Part shown: positions 17,801 to 26,286 of the stretch, piece after piece
Numbering within the stretch: position 1 is the stretch's first letter
Layout: each line of letters begins with the position of its first letter
Made by a program: the position numbers and the translations under genes
Origin: Duncaniella muricolitica
GTDB lineage: Bacteria; Bacteroidota; Bacteroidia; Bacteroidales; Muribaculaceae
Reading direction: 5' to 3'
DNA: 64,000 bases
Assembly: GCA_025808375.1 (NCBI GenBank)
Contig: CP061009.1
Coordinates: forward strand, 806,001 to 870,000
Notes under the pieces: generated by a model
Seen by the model: the letters and a program-made list of their open reading frames with translations, nothing else
Database searches by the model: none
What the model was told of the DNA's origin: nothing

Positions 17801-20693
17801 CGCGCATCTTGATGTCGTTGCCATGCTCGTCCTTGCCGATGGACTTCATCATGTCAGGGCAGGTGTTGTGCAGGGCGTGTTTTAGGAGGTGCATACCGTC
17901 ATAGTTCCGGTAATACCCCTTCACCAGAAACTCGTCCGTGATTTTCATGGTGCGGTAGCCGCACACCACCGAAAACTCGTCCATGCTTGCGGAATAGGCG
18001 ATTTTCACCTCCGTGTCGAACAGCCGGCTCATGTAGGCGGCATAGACACCCGTCGGAATCCAGCGTTCCCCGAAATTGAAGTCCAGATCCTCGAAGGCGA
18101 TGCGCTGCGGCTCGGCATCTTTCAGAGCCTCCAACGCCTGCTTCACCTCCGGCATACGCTCATTTTCGGGATTGTCACCCATCCATGCCTCTATGCGTTC
18201 CGCTTTCTCTATGACATTTCCGGCGATGAAACGGTCTTTGATTTCGTAACCGGTCACGAGCGGATTGTAGTAGATGCGCCCTTGCAGGGCAGTGAGCAAA
18301 TCCTCCGCCGTGCTGTCGGTTATCTCCCGCATATAGTCGAGATTGACCGTACCATATTTGTTGAGCGACGCAGACAGGGCTTCTTCGGGAGAGCCTACGT
18401 TGGCATGGCTCTCCACCGCGAAGGAAACAGGATGCTCGAAGATGTCCGCCTTGACGAACTTTCCGTTTTCCATCCGTTCCAGCGAAAGGATGTCGCGCCC
18501 GCCCGCATCCATCATCACTAACTTCACGTTCTGCTTGGCGTTGAGGTTGCCGTAGCGCATGACAAACTCATCGTAACAGGTATTCAGATGCTCTCGCCAC
18601 GGAACATTTGCCTCGCGCCGGAGCGATTCATAACGGTACAGACGCTCGTAGGCGTCACGCAGCGACACATACAACAACGCCTTTTCCTTCTGGTATCCTT
18701 TCAGGTCGAGCGGCTGGAATGTCGCCCCGTATGGCGTGATGTCTTTCAGGTAGCCGATGTTATGACGCCCCCGGTCAGCCACCAGCGACCCTTCGCGCAG
18801 GTGCATCTCCGGCGTGCGGTGGTAGGCACGCGGAGAAAGGTCCACGACTTCCTCCTTCGGCTTTTCCGCTTCGATGTCGGGGAAAAGGAAAGTCCCCACC
18901 GCTTCCGATGGGGTATCTGTAACGGCAGGTGCGGCGACTGCCTCCGGCTGTGTTTCCTCCTGTCGTGGCTGCTCACGGGAAGTTTCCGGCACGGCTTTCA
19001 CTTCCGTCTTTTCCGCCACTTGTTTCTCGTTATGCTGCCTTGCCAGTTCCCGAAGTTCTTTCCTACGCTCCGGCGTCAAACCCATCATCATTTCATAGAA
19101 ACCGTTGATGGGAGGATTGGTATCCCAGTCCAGTGTGGCATAGATGTCGTCCGGGTCGGCAGGCTTGGCGGTGTTCTCCGCTTTCACCTCCTTATTCTCC
19201 ATTGCGGGTTTTGCAGTTGGAGCTGTCGGTGTAACCGTGACTTTCGGTTTGGGCGGAGTGGACTTTGCCGTAACTGCCTTTTTCACCGTCTTTTTCTTTT
19301 TGGAGGTTTTCGGTTGGCTGACCTCTTCCGTCATCCCCCAGAGGTCAAGCAGGGTGAGCTGCACGCCTGCGGAATATTGCGGGCGCGGTTCTATCTCCGG
19401 CTTTTCATCTGCGGGTTGCGGCTTTTCTGTCGGAGTTTCCACCGTCTGCGCCGAGGATACTGTTTCCAATTTTATGGCAGGACGCTCTACTTTATTTTGA
19501 ACGGCAACTTTTTCTTCCGTTCCTGCCTGCCGGATTGAACCCGAATACAAGCGCATGGCAAGCCTGTAATGGAAATCCTCGTCGAGCATACGGCGCAAAT
19601 CCCCGGCGATGCCTGCTGCCTTGCCCTCGTGCAGATAAACCATAGCGGGCTTCCCGTAGGGGTCTGTGTCAAGTTTCGCCATCGTATGCACGATGCGTTC
19701 CGGGTGGTGGATGAAATAGGCGTTGTCGGTCAGGGCGGTTTTCGTGTCCGTCTGTATCACGGTCATCAGCCGCTCGTCCTGCGACATTTCCTTCTTGCTG
19801 AGGTTCTTTTGCAGGACAATCAGGTCACTGCCCACCTCCGTGCCCGCGTTGTCCGTGAACAGGTTGTTGGGCAGGCGTATCGCGGATACCAGATTGGCCT
19901 GACTGAACAGCTCGTTACGCACGGAGGTCTTGGTGCTATTCAATACCCCTTGCGAGGTGATGAACGCCACGATACCGCCGTCACGCACGGCATCCAGTCC
20001 TTTGAGAAAGAAATAGTTGTGGATGGTTTTCTGGGCGGAGCGTCTGCCGAAAGAGTCGCTCCGCTGAAACTCCGCGTCGAACACGGCAATGTCACCGAAC
20101 GGAATGTTGGACACCGCCAAGTCGAAATAATTGTTGAACGGTCTTTCGATTTTCTCAAAACCGCAGGTGCGCATTTTCTGGTCGGGATAGAGATGCCTCA
20201 AGATTGTACCCGTGAGCAGATCCTTCTCGAAAGCCATCACATCCGCATTGGGGCTGTGCCGCAGCATGGAATCCACGAACACGCCGACACCTGCCGACGG
20301 TTCGAGCATACGGGCGGGGCGGACGCTGTAATCTGCCAGCACGTCCGCGATGGTGTCGGTTATCTCTTTGGGGGTGTAGAAAGCGGTCAGCACGGACGCT
20401 TTCAGCGAATCCACAAACCGCTTGTACTCTGTTTCGTCCTTGCTGTTCTCACGGATAAGCCTGTGCAGCTCCACCGTCGGGGCGAACAGTTCGAGGTCGG
20501 ATTTCGCCCACCGGACGGCATCCGTCAGTTCCTTTGCAGGGTTGAGGATACATTTCAGACCGCCGAAACCGCAGTACCTTTGAAGTATGGCACGCTCTTC
20601 GGTTGTCGCTGTCCTATTTTCCCTGTCAAGGATGAATGCCGTCCGTATCGCCTCGATGTTGTCCCGCAGTTTCTGTTTGCGGTTAAACGCCAT
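14877..20693 (-). CDS. Giant DNA methylase-helicase fusion of the ICE
   Basis: 1938 residues. N-terminal N6-adenine methylase-like domain: LEPSAGVGVF (SAM-binding, near 137-146) and SNIPFG in place of the usual NPPY/F. A long Pro/Lys/Glu-rich linker (about 395-630) follows. The C-terminal half is an SF2/Snf2-like helicase: HEVGTGKT (Walker A), DESHQFKN (DEAH-like box), SGTTISNS, and GTGVNAQKRC...QQRDGRGVRAGN (motifs V and VI). The coiled-coil C-terminus follows. Such proteins sit in nearly every CTnDOT-type element and may protect or remodel element DNA during transfer; no function is proven. The start overlaps DUF1896 by 11 nt. NIPF raises doubt about methylase activity. Confidence 0.9.
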   Translation of the reverse strand: MAFNRKQKLRDNIEAIRTAFILDRENRTATTEERAILQRYCGFGGLKCILNPAKELTDAVRWAKSDLELFAPTVELHRLIRENSKDETEYKRFVDSLKASVLTAFYTPKEITDTIADVLADYSVRPARMLEPSAGVGVFVDSMLRHSPNADVMAFEKDLLTGTILRHLYPDQKMRTCGFEKIERPFNNYFDLAVSNIPFGDIAVFDAEFQRSDSFGRRSAQKTIHNYFFLKGLDAVRDGGIVAFITSQGVLNSTKTSVRNELFSQANLVSAIRLPNNLFTDNAGTEVGSDLIVLQKNLSKKEMSQDERLMTVIQTDTKTALTDNAYFIHHPERIVHTMAKLDTDPYGKPAMVYLHEGKAAGIAGDLRRMLDEDFHYRLAMRLYSGSIRQAGTEEKVAVQNKVERPAIKLETVSSAQTVETPTEKPQPADEKPEIEPRPQYSAGVQLTLLDLWGMTEEVSQPKTSKKKKTVKKAVTAKSTPPKPKVTVTPTAPTAKPAMENKEVKAENTAKPADPDDIYATLDWDTNPPINGFYEMMMGLTPERRKELRELARQHNEKQVAEKTEVKAVPETSREQPRQEETQPEAVAAPAVTDTPSEAVGTFLFPDIEAEKPKEEVVDLSPRAYHRTPEMHLREGSLVADRGRHNIGYLKDITPYGATFQPLDLKGYQKEKALLYVSLRDAYERLYRYESLRREANVPWREHLNTCYDEFVMRYGNLNAKQNVKLVMMDAGGRDILSLERMENGKFVKADIFEHPVSFAVESHANVGSPEEALSASLNKYGTVNLDYMREITDSTAEDLLTALQGRIYYNPLVTGYEIKDRFIAGNVIEKAERIEAWMGDNPENERMPEVKQALEALKDAEPQRIAFEDLDFNFGERWIPTGVYAAYMSRLFDTEVKIAYSASMDEFSVVCGYRTMKITDEFLVKGYYRNYDGMHLLKHALHNTCPDMMKSIGKDEHGNDIKMRDSEGIQLANAKIDEIRNGFSEWLEEQSPQFKERLVTMYNRKFNCFVRPRYDGSHQTFPDLNLKGLASRGIKSVYPSQMDCVWMLKQNGGGICDHEVGTGKTLIMCIAAHEMKRLNLAHKPMIIGLKANVAEIAATYQAAYPNARILYASEKDFSTANRVRFFNNIKNNDYDCVIMSHDQFGKIPQSPELQQRILQAELDTVEENLEVLRQQGKNVSRAMLKGLEKRKHNLEAKLEKVEHAIKSRTDDVVDFKQMGIDHIFIDESHQFKNLTFNTRHDRVAGLGNSEGSQKALNMLFAIRTIQERTGKDLGATFLSGTTISNSLTELYLLFKYLRPKELERQDIRCFDAWAAIFAKKTTDFEFNVTNNVVQKERFRYFIKVPELAAFYNEITDYRTAEDVGVDRPAKNEILHHIPPTPEQEDFIQKLMQFAKTGDATLLGRLPLSETEEKAKMLIATDYARKMALDMRMIDPNYEDHPDNKASHCAKMIAEYYQKYDAQKGTQFVFSDLGTYQPGDGWNVYSEIKRKLTEDYGIPPSEVRFIQECKTDKARKAVIDAMNAGTVRVLFGSTSMLGTGVNAQKRCVAIHHLDTPWRPSDLQQRDGRGVRAGNEIAKHFAGNNVDVIIYAVEKSLDSYKFNLLHCKQTFISQLKSGAMGARTIDEGAMDEKSGMNFSEYMALLSGNTDLLDKAKLEKRIASLEGERKSFNKGKRDSEFKLESKTGELRNNTAFIDAMTEDWNRFLSVVQTDKEGNRLNIIKVDGVDSADEKVIGKRLQEIAKNATTGGLYTQVGELYGFPIKVVSERILKEGLEFTDNRFVVEGNYKYTYNNGHLAMADPLAAARNFLNAMERIPSIIDQYKAKNEVLEMEIPQLQEIAGKVWKKEDELKQLKSELAALDRKIQLELAPPTPEVAEKENEGQQLKPEAEDVRNRQAQYPENAPPQIRSPADSIVANHVIIGRPGLYAKEETRSKGLKI

Positions 20694-21135
20694 ATTCGTC
20701 TAAGTAAAGGACGGTTGCTCCCGTCAGCTCCGTGTAGAGCAGGTCGTAATCGGAAGACAGGGCGAAATTGTCATCCGAGAGGTCATAGACGGAGAACACG
20801 TTGCCGACAAGCGGCAGCAGTTTCAGGACAAAGGCTTCACGCTTCTCTTCCGGCACTTCATCGGCAAACTCGTTTTCCACGACTTCGCGGAGGATGGCGT
20901 AACGGGAATAATGCAGCCCGCGCAGCAGCGTGTCCATCGCCAGTTCCTGCGCACCATCGGCGGGATAGCCTTCAAGCCGTGCCCTCTCATACGTTTCGGC
21001 GGCACGGTCGGCCCGTTCCCGTATGAAAGCGGTGTCGTCAGCCTGTTCAAACTTGTTCGTGCGGAGATAGTCCAGCAGGTACAGACCGTAATAGGAAAAG
21101 TCGGTCTGACCCTCGTTTTTCTTCTTGTTGTTCAT
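20683..21135 (-). CDS. DUF1896 family protein
   Basis: 150-aa mostly acidic, helical protein with FSYYGLYLLDYLR near the N-terminus, typical of DUF1896, found beside the methylase-helicase gene in Bacteroides conjugative elements. Function unknown. The ATG at 21135 is chosen because family members begin just before a Lys/Asn-rich stretch and because a terminator-like hairpin lies upstream. The open frame extends 49 codons farther through that hairpin, which I take as non-coding. Its end overlaps the methylase-helicase start, so the two are translationally coupled. Confidence 0.8.
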   Translation of the reverse strand: MNNKKKNEGQTDFSYYGLYLLDYLRTNKFEQADDTAFIRERADRAAETYERARLEGYPADGAQELAMDTLLRGLHYSRYAILREVVENEFADEVPEEKREAFVLKLLPLVGNVFSVYDLSDDNFALSSDYDLLYTELTGATVLYLDEYGV

Positions 21136-21238
21136 TACTTTGGATTTAGCGGATTGATAATTAACGGGATAATCGGTTGGAAAAAGGAAGAAAAAGGCAC
21201 TCGGTATCCCTCCGAGTGCCACCACTAAATCCAAAGTA
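21136..21238 (-). terminator. 14-bp inverted repeat enclosing a terminator hairpin, upstream of DUF1896
   Basis: TACTTTGGATTTAG (21136-21149) and CTAAATCCAAAGTA (21225-21238) are perfect inverted repeats. Between them GGCACTCGG (21196-21204) and CCGAGTGCC (21212-21220) form a 9-bp stem with a 7-nt loop, followed on the minus strand by TTTTTCTTCCTTTTT. So topB transcription may stop here and DUF1896-methylase may need its own promoter or antitermination. The AATCCAAAGTA word recurs just upstream of topB (near 23405). Confidence 0.75.
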
Positions 21239-21297
21239 TGAGTGTAATTCGGTATCGAAGAACAATTCATTACTCTGAACAAGTGGCAAAGTTAATA

Positions 21298-23385
21298 CTA
21301 TTTCTTCCGTCCTGAAAATTTCTTGTCCTTTTTAGCCTCCGGGAACACAAAAGTCGTGTTATATTCCCCGTCAAAGGCGACAACAGCATCGAAACTCTTG
21401 CCCTGTTTGCTCTTGAACCCTTTGAGCAGCTTGGTATGCCCTTCGGTGAGCAGGTCTTTGATTTCATCGTCGGACAGGGTGCGTCCCGCTTTCAGCCGGA
21501 ACACGGGCAGTCCGCACTCCGTGTTGTCGCAGCGTACCACCTTGCCGTAGAACCGCATCCTGCCCGTGCCACACTTGGGACACGCGCAGCCGGAGTCACG
21601 GCTGCCGAAGAGCTTGTCGCACGAGATCAGTTCGGAGGTTATCTCACGTGTGTACGCCTCTATCTCCTTGCGGAAGGTGTCGTCGGACAGTTCCCCGCGC
21701 TCGATACGCGCCAGCTCCTTTTCCCATTCGCCCGTCATGGCAACATCGGCGATGCGCATCGTCTTGACGACGGAATTGAGGGCAAGTCCTTTTTCGGTGG
21801 GAACAAGCGACTTCTTGCAGCGTTCCATGTAACCGCGCTTGAAAAGCGTTTCGATGATGGAGGCGCGTGTGGCGGGAGTACCGATGCCACAGTCCTTCAT
21901 CGCCTGCCGCAGTGCGTCGTCCTCAATTTCCTTGCCCGCCGTTTCCATTGCCGAGAGCAGGGTGGCTTCGGTATGCAGCGGCTTGGGTTTGGTCTTTCCT
22001 TCGGTAATGGACGAGCCTTTCGGTGTCAGCGTGTCGCCTTCCTGCCAGCCGGGGATGGTAATTTCCTCTTTTTCCTCGCCATAGACGGCACGCCATCCGG
22101 TTTGCTTCACGACGCTGCCTTTTACGGTAAACTCCACTCCGGCACATTCCGCCGTGACAGTGGTCACATCCTTGACGCATTTCTCAGAGAATGCCTCGAC
22201 CATGCGCCCGGCAATCATCTGATAGATGGTATTGTCCTCTTTGGAGAGGAAGAGCGGTTTCTCACCCGTGACGAGCAGGGCATGGTGGTCTGTCACCTTG
22301 CCGTCGTCCACGCTGCGGCGTGTCGGGGCGGCTTTTGCCCGCACCTTGTCTTTCCATTCGGGCTGTGTGCCGATGAAAGCGAGCAGTTTGGGAATTTCGG
22401 CAAACACGTCTTCGGGGATGTAGCGGCTTCCCGTTCTCGGATAGGTTATCAACTTCTTTTCGTAGAGTTTCTGCGCGATTTCAAGCGTCTGTTCCGCCGT
22501 GAAGCCGTGCTTGGCGTTGGCTTCTTTCTGGAGCGTGGTCAGGTCGTAGAGCAAGGGAGTTTCCTCCGTCTTCTCCTTGCGCTCGGCTTTCGTGACAGTG
22601 GCGCAACCTGCCGCCTTTACCTTATTATATAGTTCCATCGCCGGTTCTTTCTCTTTCCATTTCTCGGAGGATGAGAATTTCACGACTTCGCCGTCGCAAC
22701 CGTCCGTTGCGATATGGAGCTGCCAGAATGCTTCGGACGTAAAGCGGCGGTTCTCCCAGTAGCGTTCACATACCATAGCCAACGTTGGTGTCTGCACCCG
22801 CCCCACGGAATACGTGCCGTGTCCGGCGGCGATGGATAACGCCTGTGTGCCGTTGATGCCCACGAGCCAGTCGGATTCGCTCCGCGCTTTGGCGGCGAGG
22901 TAGAGGTTGTCGTATTTGCTGCCGTCTTCGAGTTTCCGCAGTCCCTCGCGGATAGCTTTGTCGGTGAGAGAGCTGATCCACAGGCGCACGAAAGGAGTGG
23001 TGCAACCCGTATAGTGGTAGAGGTAGCGGAAGATAAGCTCTCCCTCGCGTCCGGCATCGGTCGCCACGATGATATGTTCGCTTGTGTCGAACAGTCTTTT
23101 GATGACTTTTATCTGCGACACCACGCCGCTGTCGGGCTTGTAACCTTTCTCCGTCCTGACCTGACGGGGGACGAGCGTGAATGTGTCGGGAATAATCGGG
23201 AGGTTGTCACGGACAAATCCGCGCACGCCGTAGCCGTCGGGCATGGCAAGCTGAACGAGGTGTCCGAATGCCCATGTCACGGCATAACCGCCTCCCTCGA
23301 AATATCCTTCCTCTCTCTTTGTCGCGCCCACGATGCGGGCGATTTCACGTGCCACGGAGGGCTTTTCTGCAATGATTGTCTTCAT
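21298..23385 (-). CDS. topB: DNA topoisomerase III (Exc)
   Basis: Type IA topoisomerase, 695 aa. Toprim residues: EKPSVAREIA at the N-terminus and DAGREGELIF. The active-site tyrosine is in ITYPRTGSRYIP (near 314-325). Also present: HHALLVTG, GIGTPATRA, and a C-terminal zinc-ribbon with two CxxC-type pairs (CPKCGTG and CDNTECG). In CTnDOT the equivalent gene, exc, ends the excision operon xis2c-xis2d-orf3-exc; its topoisomerase activity is known but its need in excision depends on conditions. It relaxes or decatenates single-stranded regions. The gene follows DUF3945 on the same strand with a 60-nt gap. Confidence 0.95.
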   Translation of the reverse strand: MKTIIAEKPSVAREIARIVGATKREEGYFEGGGYAVTWAFGHLVQLAMPDGYGVRGFVRDNLPIIPDTFTLVPRQVRTEKGYKPDSGVVSQIKVIKRLFDTSEHIIVATDAGREGELIFRYLYHYTGCTTPFVRLWISSLTDKAIREGLRKLEDGSKYDNLYLAAKARSESDWLVGINGTQALSIAAGHGTYSVGRVQTPTLAMVCERYWENRRFTSEAFWQLHIATDGCDGEVVKFSSSEKWKEKEPAMELYNKVKAAGCATVTKAERKEKTEETPLLYDLTTLQKEANAKHGFTAEQTLEIAQKLYEKKLITYPRTGSRYIPEDVFAEIPKLLAFIGTQPEWKDKVRAKAAPTRRSVDDGKVTDHHALLVTGEKPLFLSKEDNTIYQMIAGRMVEAFSEKCVKDVTTVTAECAGVEFTVKGSVVKQTGWRAVYGEEKEEITIPGWQEGDTLTPKGSSITEGKTKPKPLHTEATLLSAMETAGKEIEDDALRQAMKDCGIGTPATRASIIETLFKRGYMERCKKSLVPTEKGLALNSVVKTMRIADVAMTGEWEKELARIERGELSDDTFRKEIEAYTREITSELISCDKLFGSRDSGCACPKCGTGRMRFYGKVVRCDNTECGLPVFRLKAGRTLSDDEIKDLLTEGHTKLLKGFKSKQGKSFDAVVAFDGEYNTTFVFPEAKKDKKFSGRKK

Positions 23386-23445
23386 GTCTTCTTCTTTTTT
23401 GTTGATACTTTGGATTTTATTTTGGATTCAGTGGCGGACACGGGA

Positions 23446-25017
23446 TTACATTTTCATGCCCTTGCCCGTTTTCTTCTGCGGCTTCTCCTGCTGCTGTTGC
23501 TGGCGGGCGTCCTTCGGGTTGGTCTGACCTTTCTGCAACGGCTCTCTCAGATTCTTTGTAGCCTCGTTGGTCTTGCCATCGTTGTTCACCGCCACCTGCG
23601 TGCGGCTCTCGTTGGACGGAGCAACCTGCTGTGCATTGTCAGGGTTCGTGTCGTAGCGGTACGGGCGTCCCTTCTCCGGGTTGAACTTGATATACATCGT
23701 GGCATGGAAGCCCTGCTTGTCGGTCACGTTCTCCAGCTTCACGGCTTTACCCGCCACATAGTCGGCTTTCTGCTGGTCGGTGAAGCTCACGCCGCTCCAT
23801 TTGCTGATGGGGCGGATGCTGCCGTCCTCGTTCGTCCACGTGTTGCGGCGTTGCTCCTTCTTGGTCTGTGCGGCATTTTCCCCGCCCTGCGCCTGACTTT
23901 TCGATGTGTCGCCTTTGGTTTCCTGTGTCTGTGCGGTACGGGGCGACTTGCCGGTTCCCGGCACGAACTCCACGCCGCGCTGCTCCACGTTCACTTGCAG
24001 GGTGGTGACGAACTTTCTGCCGTCGTTGCGCTCGATGAGCTTGTCGCGTACGGGCAGTCCGGCGCGGAGCATGTCCCGCTCCTGCGTGGTGATTTCCGTC
24101 TTGCCGATGCGCTCCGGGATGCGCACCCTGCTTGCCGGAATGTCCGTGATTTCATTCGTCTTGCGGTCGATGCTGATGTAGGAGGGGATGATCTCGCCCG
24201 TTTCCCTGTCCACAATGTCCACGACCCTACCGAGATTGCCCGTTTCGCGGAGGTTCTTCCGGTCATTGTCGGAGAATTTGTGTTCCTTGTACTCATCCAG
24301 CTTCTGCTCCTTGCGGATGAAGTGCGGCACGAGGCTGATGTTTCCCTCACCGTCCTTCTTGAAGGAGAGGCGGGCGTCCAGCTCGAATGATTCGCCGCCG
24401 AAGGTCGGTTTGACCTTTACCAAGTCGGACTTGCCATAGTTGAGCATCTTCGTAAGGTCGCCGGACTTTTCAAGGTTGTCCCGCTTTACGCCCCATCTGT
24501 CCTCCAGCTCCTGCCAGTTGATTTTACTCTCGTCGATGGGCTGGTAGCCACGTTTGCCCTGCATCTGTTCGGATTTGTCCTGTTGCTGTTCTTTCCGTTG
24601 TTCCATGTTCTCCTGTTTTTGAGGTTCTTGTTTCTCTGTCTGTTGTGCTGCCATCTCTTCCTGCACCTTCTTCTCATAGTCGGAGGTGTCCACCTTGTGA
24701 GGGGCGAGCAGCTCCTTGTTCGCTTCGGGGTCTTTCAGCAGTTGCTTCATCACCTCTAAGAGATTTTCAGCTTGGTCTGCCGCAATGCGGTAGAAACCGA
24801 AGCGGCTGGGTTCCTTGCACTGCCGGAAGAAGTTCTTGAAGAAGTTGTCCAGCACGTCGCCATGTCGGTCGAATTGCAGGAAACTCTGCGCGTTCTCCGC
24901 TTTTGCGGGGGTGCGCTTGGGTGTGCCGTCCGCGTTCAGCCCGGCTACCACGCTGATCTCGCCTGTCTTCTCGTCACGGACTACCAGCACGTCCTTTTCG
25001 TCTTTTTTCTTTGCCAT
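23446..25017 (-). CDS. DUF3945/DUF4099 protein (CTnDOT orf3 equivalent)
   Basis: 523-aa hydrophilic protein. Early residues (to ~110) contain FLQFDRHGDVLDNFFKNFF; a Gln/Glu-rich stretch follows (about 115-155); then a DUF4099-like part (IDESKINWQELEDRWGVKRDNLEKSGDL) and repeated DUF3945-type modules with VDIVDRETGEIIPSY and YIKFNPEKGRPYRYD. The C-terminus is Gln/Lys-rich and ends GKGMKM. It is the third gene of the CTnDOT-type excision operon, between xis2d and topB. Molecular function is unknown; the repeated modules and basic tail suggest nucleic-acid or protein contacts. Confidence 0.85.
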   Translation of the reverse strand: MAKKKDEKDVLVVRDEKTGEISVVAGLNADGTPKRTPAKAENAQSFLQFDRHGDVLDNFFKNFFRQCKEPSRFGFYRIAADQAENLLEVMKQLLKDPEANKELLAPHKVDTSDYEKKVQEEMAAQQTEKQEPQKQENMEQRKEQQQDKSEQMQGKRGYQPIDESKINWQELEDRWGVKRDNLEKSGDLTKMLNYGKSDLVKVKPTFGGESFELDARLSFKKDGEGNISLVPHFIRKEQKLDEYKEHKFSDNDRKNLRETGNLGRVVDIVDRETGEIIPSYISIDRKTNEITDIPASRVRIPERIGKTEITTQERDMLRAGLPVRDKLIERNDGRKFVTTLQVNVEQRGVEFVPGTGKSPRTAQTQETKGDTSKSQAQGGENAAQTKKEQRRNTWTNEDGSIRPISKWSGVSFTDQQKADYVAGKAVKLENVTDKQGFHATMYIKFNPEKGRPYRYDTNPDNAQQVAPSNESRTQVAVNNDGKTNEATKNLREPLQKGQTNPKDARQQQQQEKPQKKTGKGMKM

Positions 25018-25037
25018 CTGAAAAATGTTTTAATGGG

Positions 25038-25388
25038 TTATTTATGAAAGAAATTATGGATACGAGCCTTGTAGAAGGCTATATCTTCCTTTTTGAAGTC
25101 CTTGATATGGTTGGAAAGGAATGTCAGCACGTCCTCCTCGCTGTAATAGGTCTTCTTGCCCAGCGTCTTGTAGGGCAATGCGCCTACGCTGCGGTAGCGT
25201 TGGAGGGTGCGTTTGCTTATCTGGAGCAACATGCACAAATCCTGATTGTCGAAAAGGCGGATGCTTTCCGTGATAGTGGGCTGTTTCCCCTCAGCCTTCA
25301 TCGCCAGCAGCAGTTCGTCCTGACGGTCGAGCCGTTCCATCAGCTTCTGCATCCAGCCCTCGAAGTTGTTTCGTGTGAGCAGTTCCAT
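25038..25388 (-). CDS. xis2d: Xis2d excision factor (HTH)
   Basis: 116-aa DNA-binding protein with a MerR/excisionase-type winged helix: LFDNQDLCMLLQISKRTLQR...GKKTYYSEEDVLTFL (about 44-90). In CTnDOT, Xis2d works with Xis2c and IntDOT to excise the element and also helps activate tra and mob promoters. It lies directly after xis2c (3-nt gap). A Lys/Phe-rich C-terminal helix follows the HTH domain. Its sequence pattern closely parallels the plus-strand HTH gene at 26287. Confidence 0.88.
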   Translation of the reverse strand: MELLTRNNFEGWMQKLMERLDRQDELLLAMKAEGKQPTITESIRLFDNQDLCMLLQISKRTLQRYRSVGALPYKTLGKKTYYSEEDVLTFLSNHIKDFKKEDIAFYKARIHNFFHK

Positions 25389-25391
25389 GAC

Positions 25392-25754
25392 CTATGTCCT
25401 CCTTCCTTTTGGTTTGCCGCCCGTGCGCAGCGTGTGGTTGTGGAACAGGGTGTCTATTGTCCCTTCCTCGTTCCTTACTGTGTTGTCCTCCAATAGCCGC
25501 AGTATCTCGGAAAGGCGGTAGCGGCAGCTTCCGCGTACCACCACATACTCGATACGGTGGTCGGTGCGCATACGCTGCATGGTGCGCTTGCTCACGTTGA
25601 GCATCTTCGCCGCCTGTGCCGTGTCAAGCAGCTTGTCTTCGGTTTCCCGCTTCCGTTTCTTCTCGTCCCTTGCCTCGCGGATGTACCCTGCGATGTTCGC
25701 AATCTGCGCCATCATCTCCTTGTAGGCGGAACTTTCCATTGTTATCACTTTCAT
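25392..25754 (-). CDS. xis2c: Xis2c excision factor (HTH)
   Basis: 120-aa protein: an N-terminal helix (MESSAYKEMMAQIANIAGYI), a charged linker, then an excisionase-type HTH (LLDTAQAAKMLNVSKRTMQR...GSCRYRLSEILRLLED). First gene of the excision operon activated by RteC in CTnDOT. I take ATG 25754 because the frame upstream runs into the promoter region and would add 21 residues unlike the family. No good -33/-7 pair is visible upstream (only GAATTTTG), consistent with a promoter that needs an activator. Confidence 0.88.
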   Translation of the reverse strand: MKVITMESSAYKEMMAQIANIAGYIREARDEKKRKRETEDKLLDTAQAAKMLNVSKRTMQRMRTDHRIEYVVVRGSCRYRLSEILRLLEDNTVRNEEGTIDTLFHNHTLRTGGKPKGRRT

Positions 25755-25955
25755 GTTCAGTCCTTTCTTTTTGTTTCTGCGACAAAATTCGGCAATAAAC
25801 AAAAGGGGCTTTAACAACTCACTACGTGACTCACGTAAGATTTTTGCGGAAGATGGCTCCGTAACCCGGTCAAACGGCGCAACAGGCAGCCTTTCAGCGG
25901 AAAACGATACGTCTTGTATGCCGTTTCGTTACCTTTGCGGCAAACTCTAAATGAC

Positions 25956-26255
25956 ATGAATATGGAAATAGTATCTATCGAGAAAAAGACTTTCGAGATG
26001 ATGGTGGCGGCATTCGGCGCACTCTCGGAGAAGGTCGCCGCCCTGAGGCGCAAAAGCGACACGGGGCGCATGGAAAGATGGCTCACGGGCGAGGAGGTCT
26101 GCGGGCAGTTGAGAATAAGCCCGCGCACGTTGCAGACGCTGCGTGACAGGCGGCTTATCGGCTACTCGCAGATAAACCGCAGGTTCTATTACAAGCCAGA
26201 GGAGGTGAAGCGGCTGATACCGCTTGTCGGCACGCTCTATCCGCACGGCAGATGA
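25956..26255 (+). CDS. HTH protein, paralogue of Xis2c
   Basis: 99-aa helix-turn-helix protein divergent from xis2c. Its layout mirrors Xis2c: MEIVSIEKKTFEMMVAAF, a charged linker, then WLTGEEVCGQLRISPRTLQTLR...INRRFYYKPEEVKRL. Likely binds DNA in integration or excision control. The ATG at 25956 gives the family N-terminus; -7 box TACCTTTG (25930-25937) lies 18 nt upstream with no clear -33. Confidence 0.75.
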   Translation: MNMEIVSIEKKTFEMMVAAFGALSEKVAALRRKSDTGRMERWLTGEEVCGQLRISPRTLQTLRDRRLIGYSQINRRFYYKPEEVKRLIPLVGTLYPHGR

Positions 26256-26286
26256 TTTGATTTATTCACCCACTGAATCCGAAGTT

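Noticed and set aside
19569..21026. Long plus-strand frames opposite the methylase-helicase and topB genes
   Set aside because: Shadows of GC-rich genes; Arg/His/Gly-rich text with no domain.
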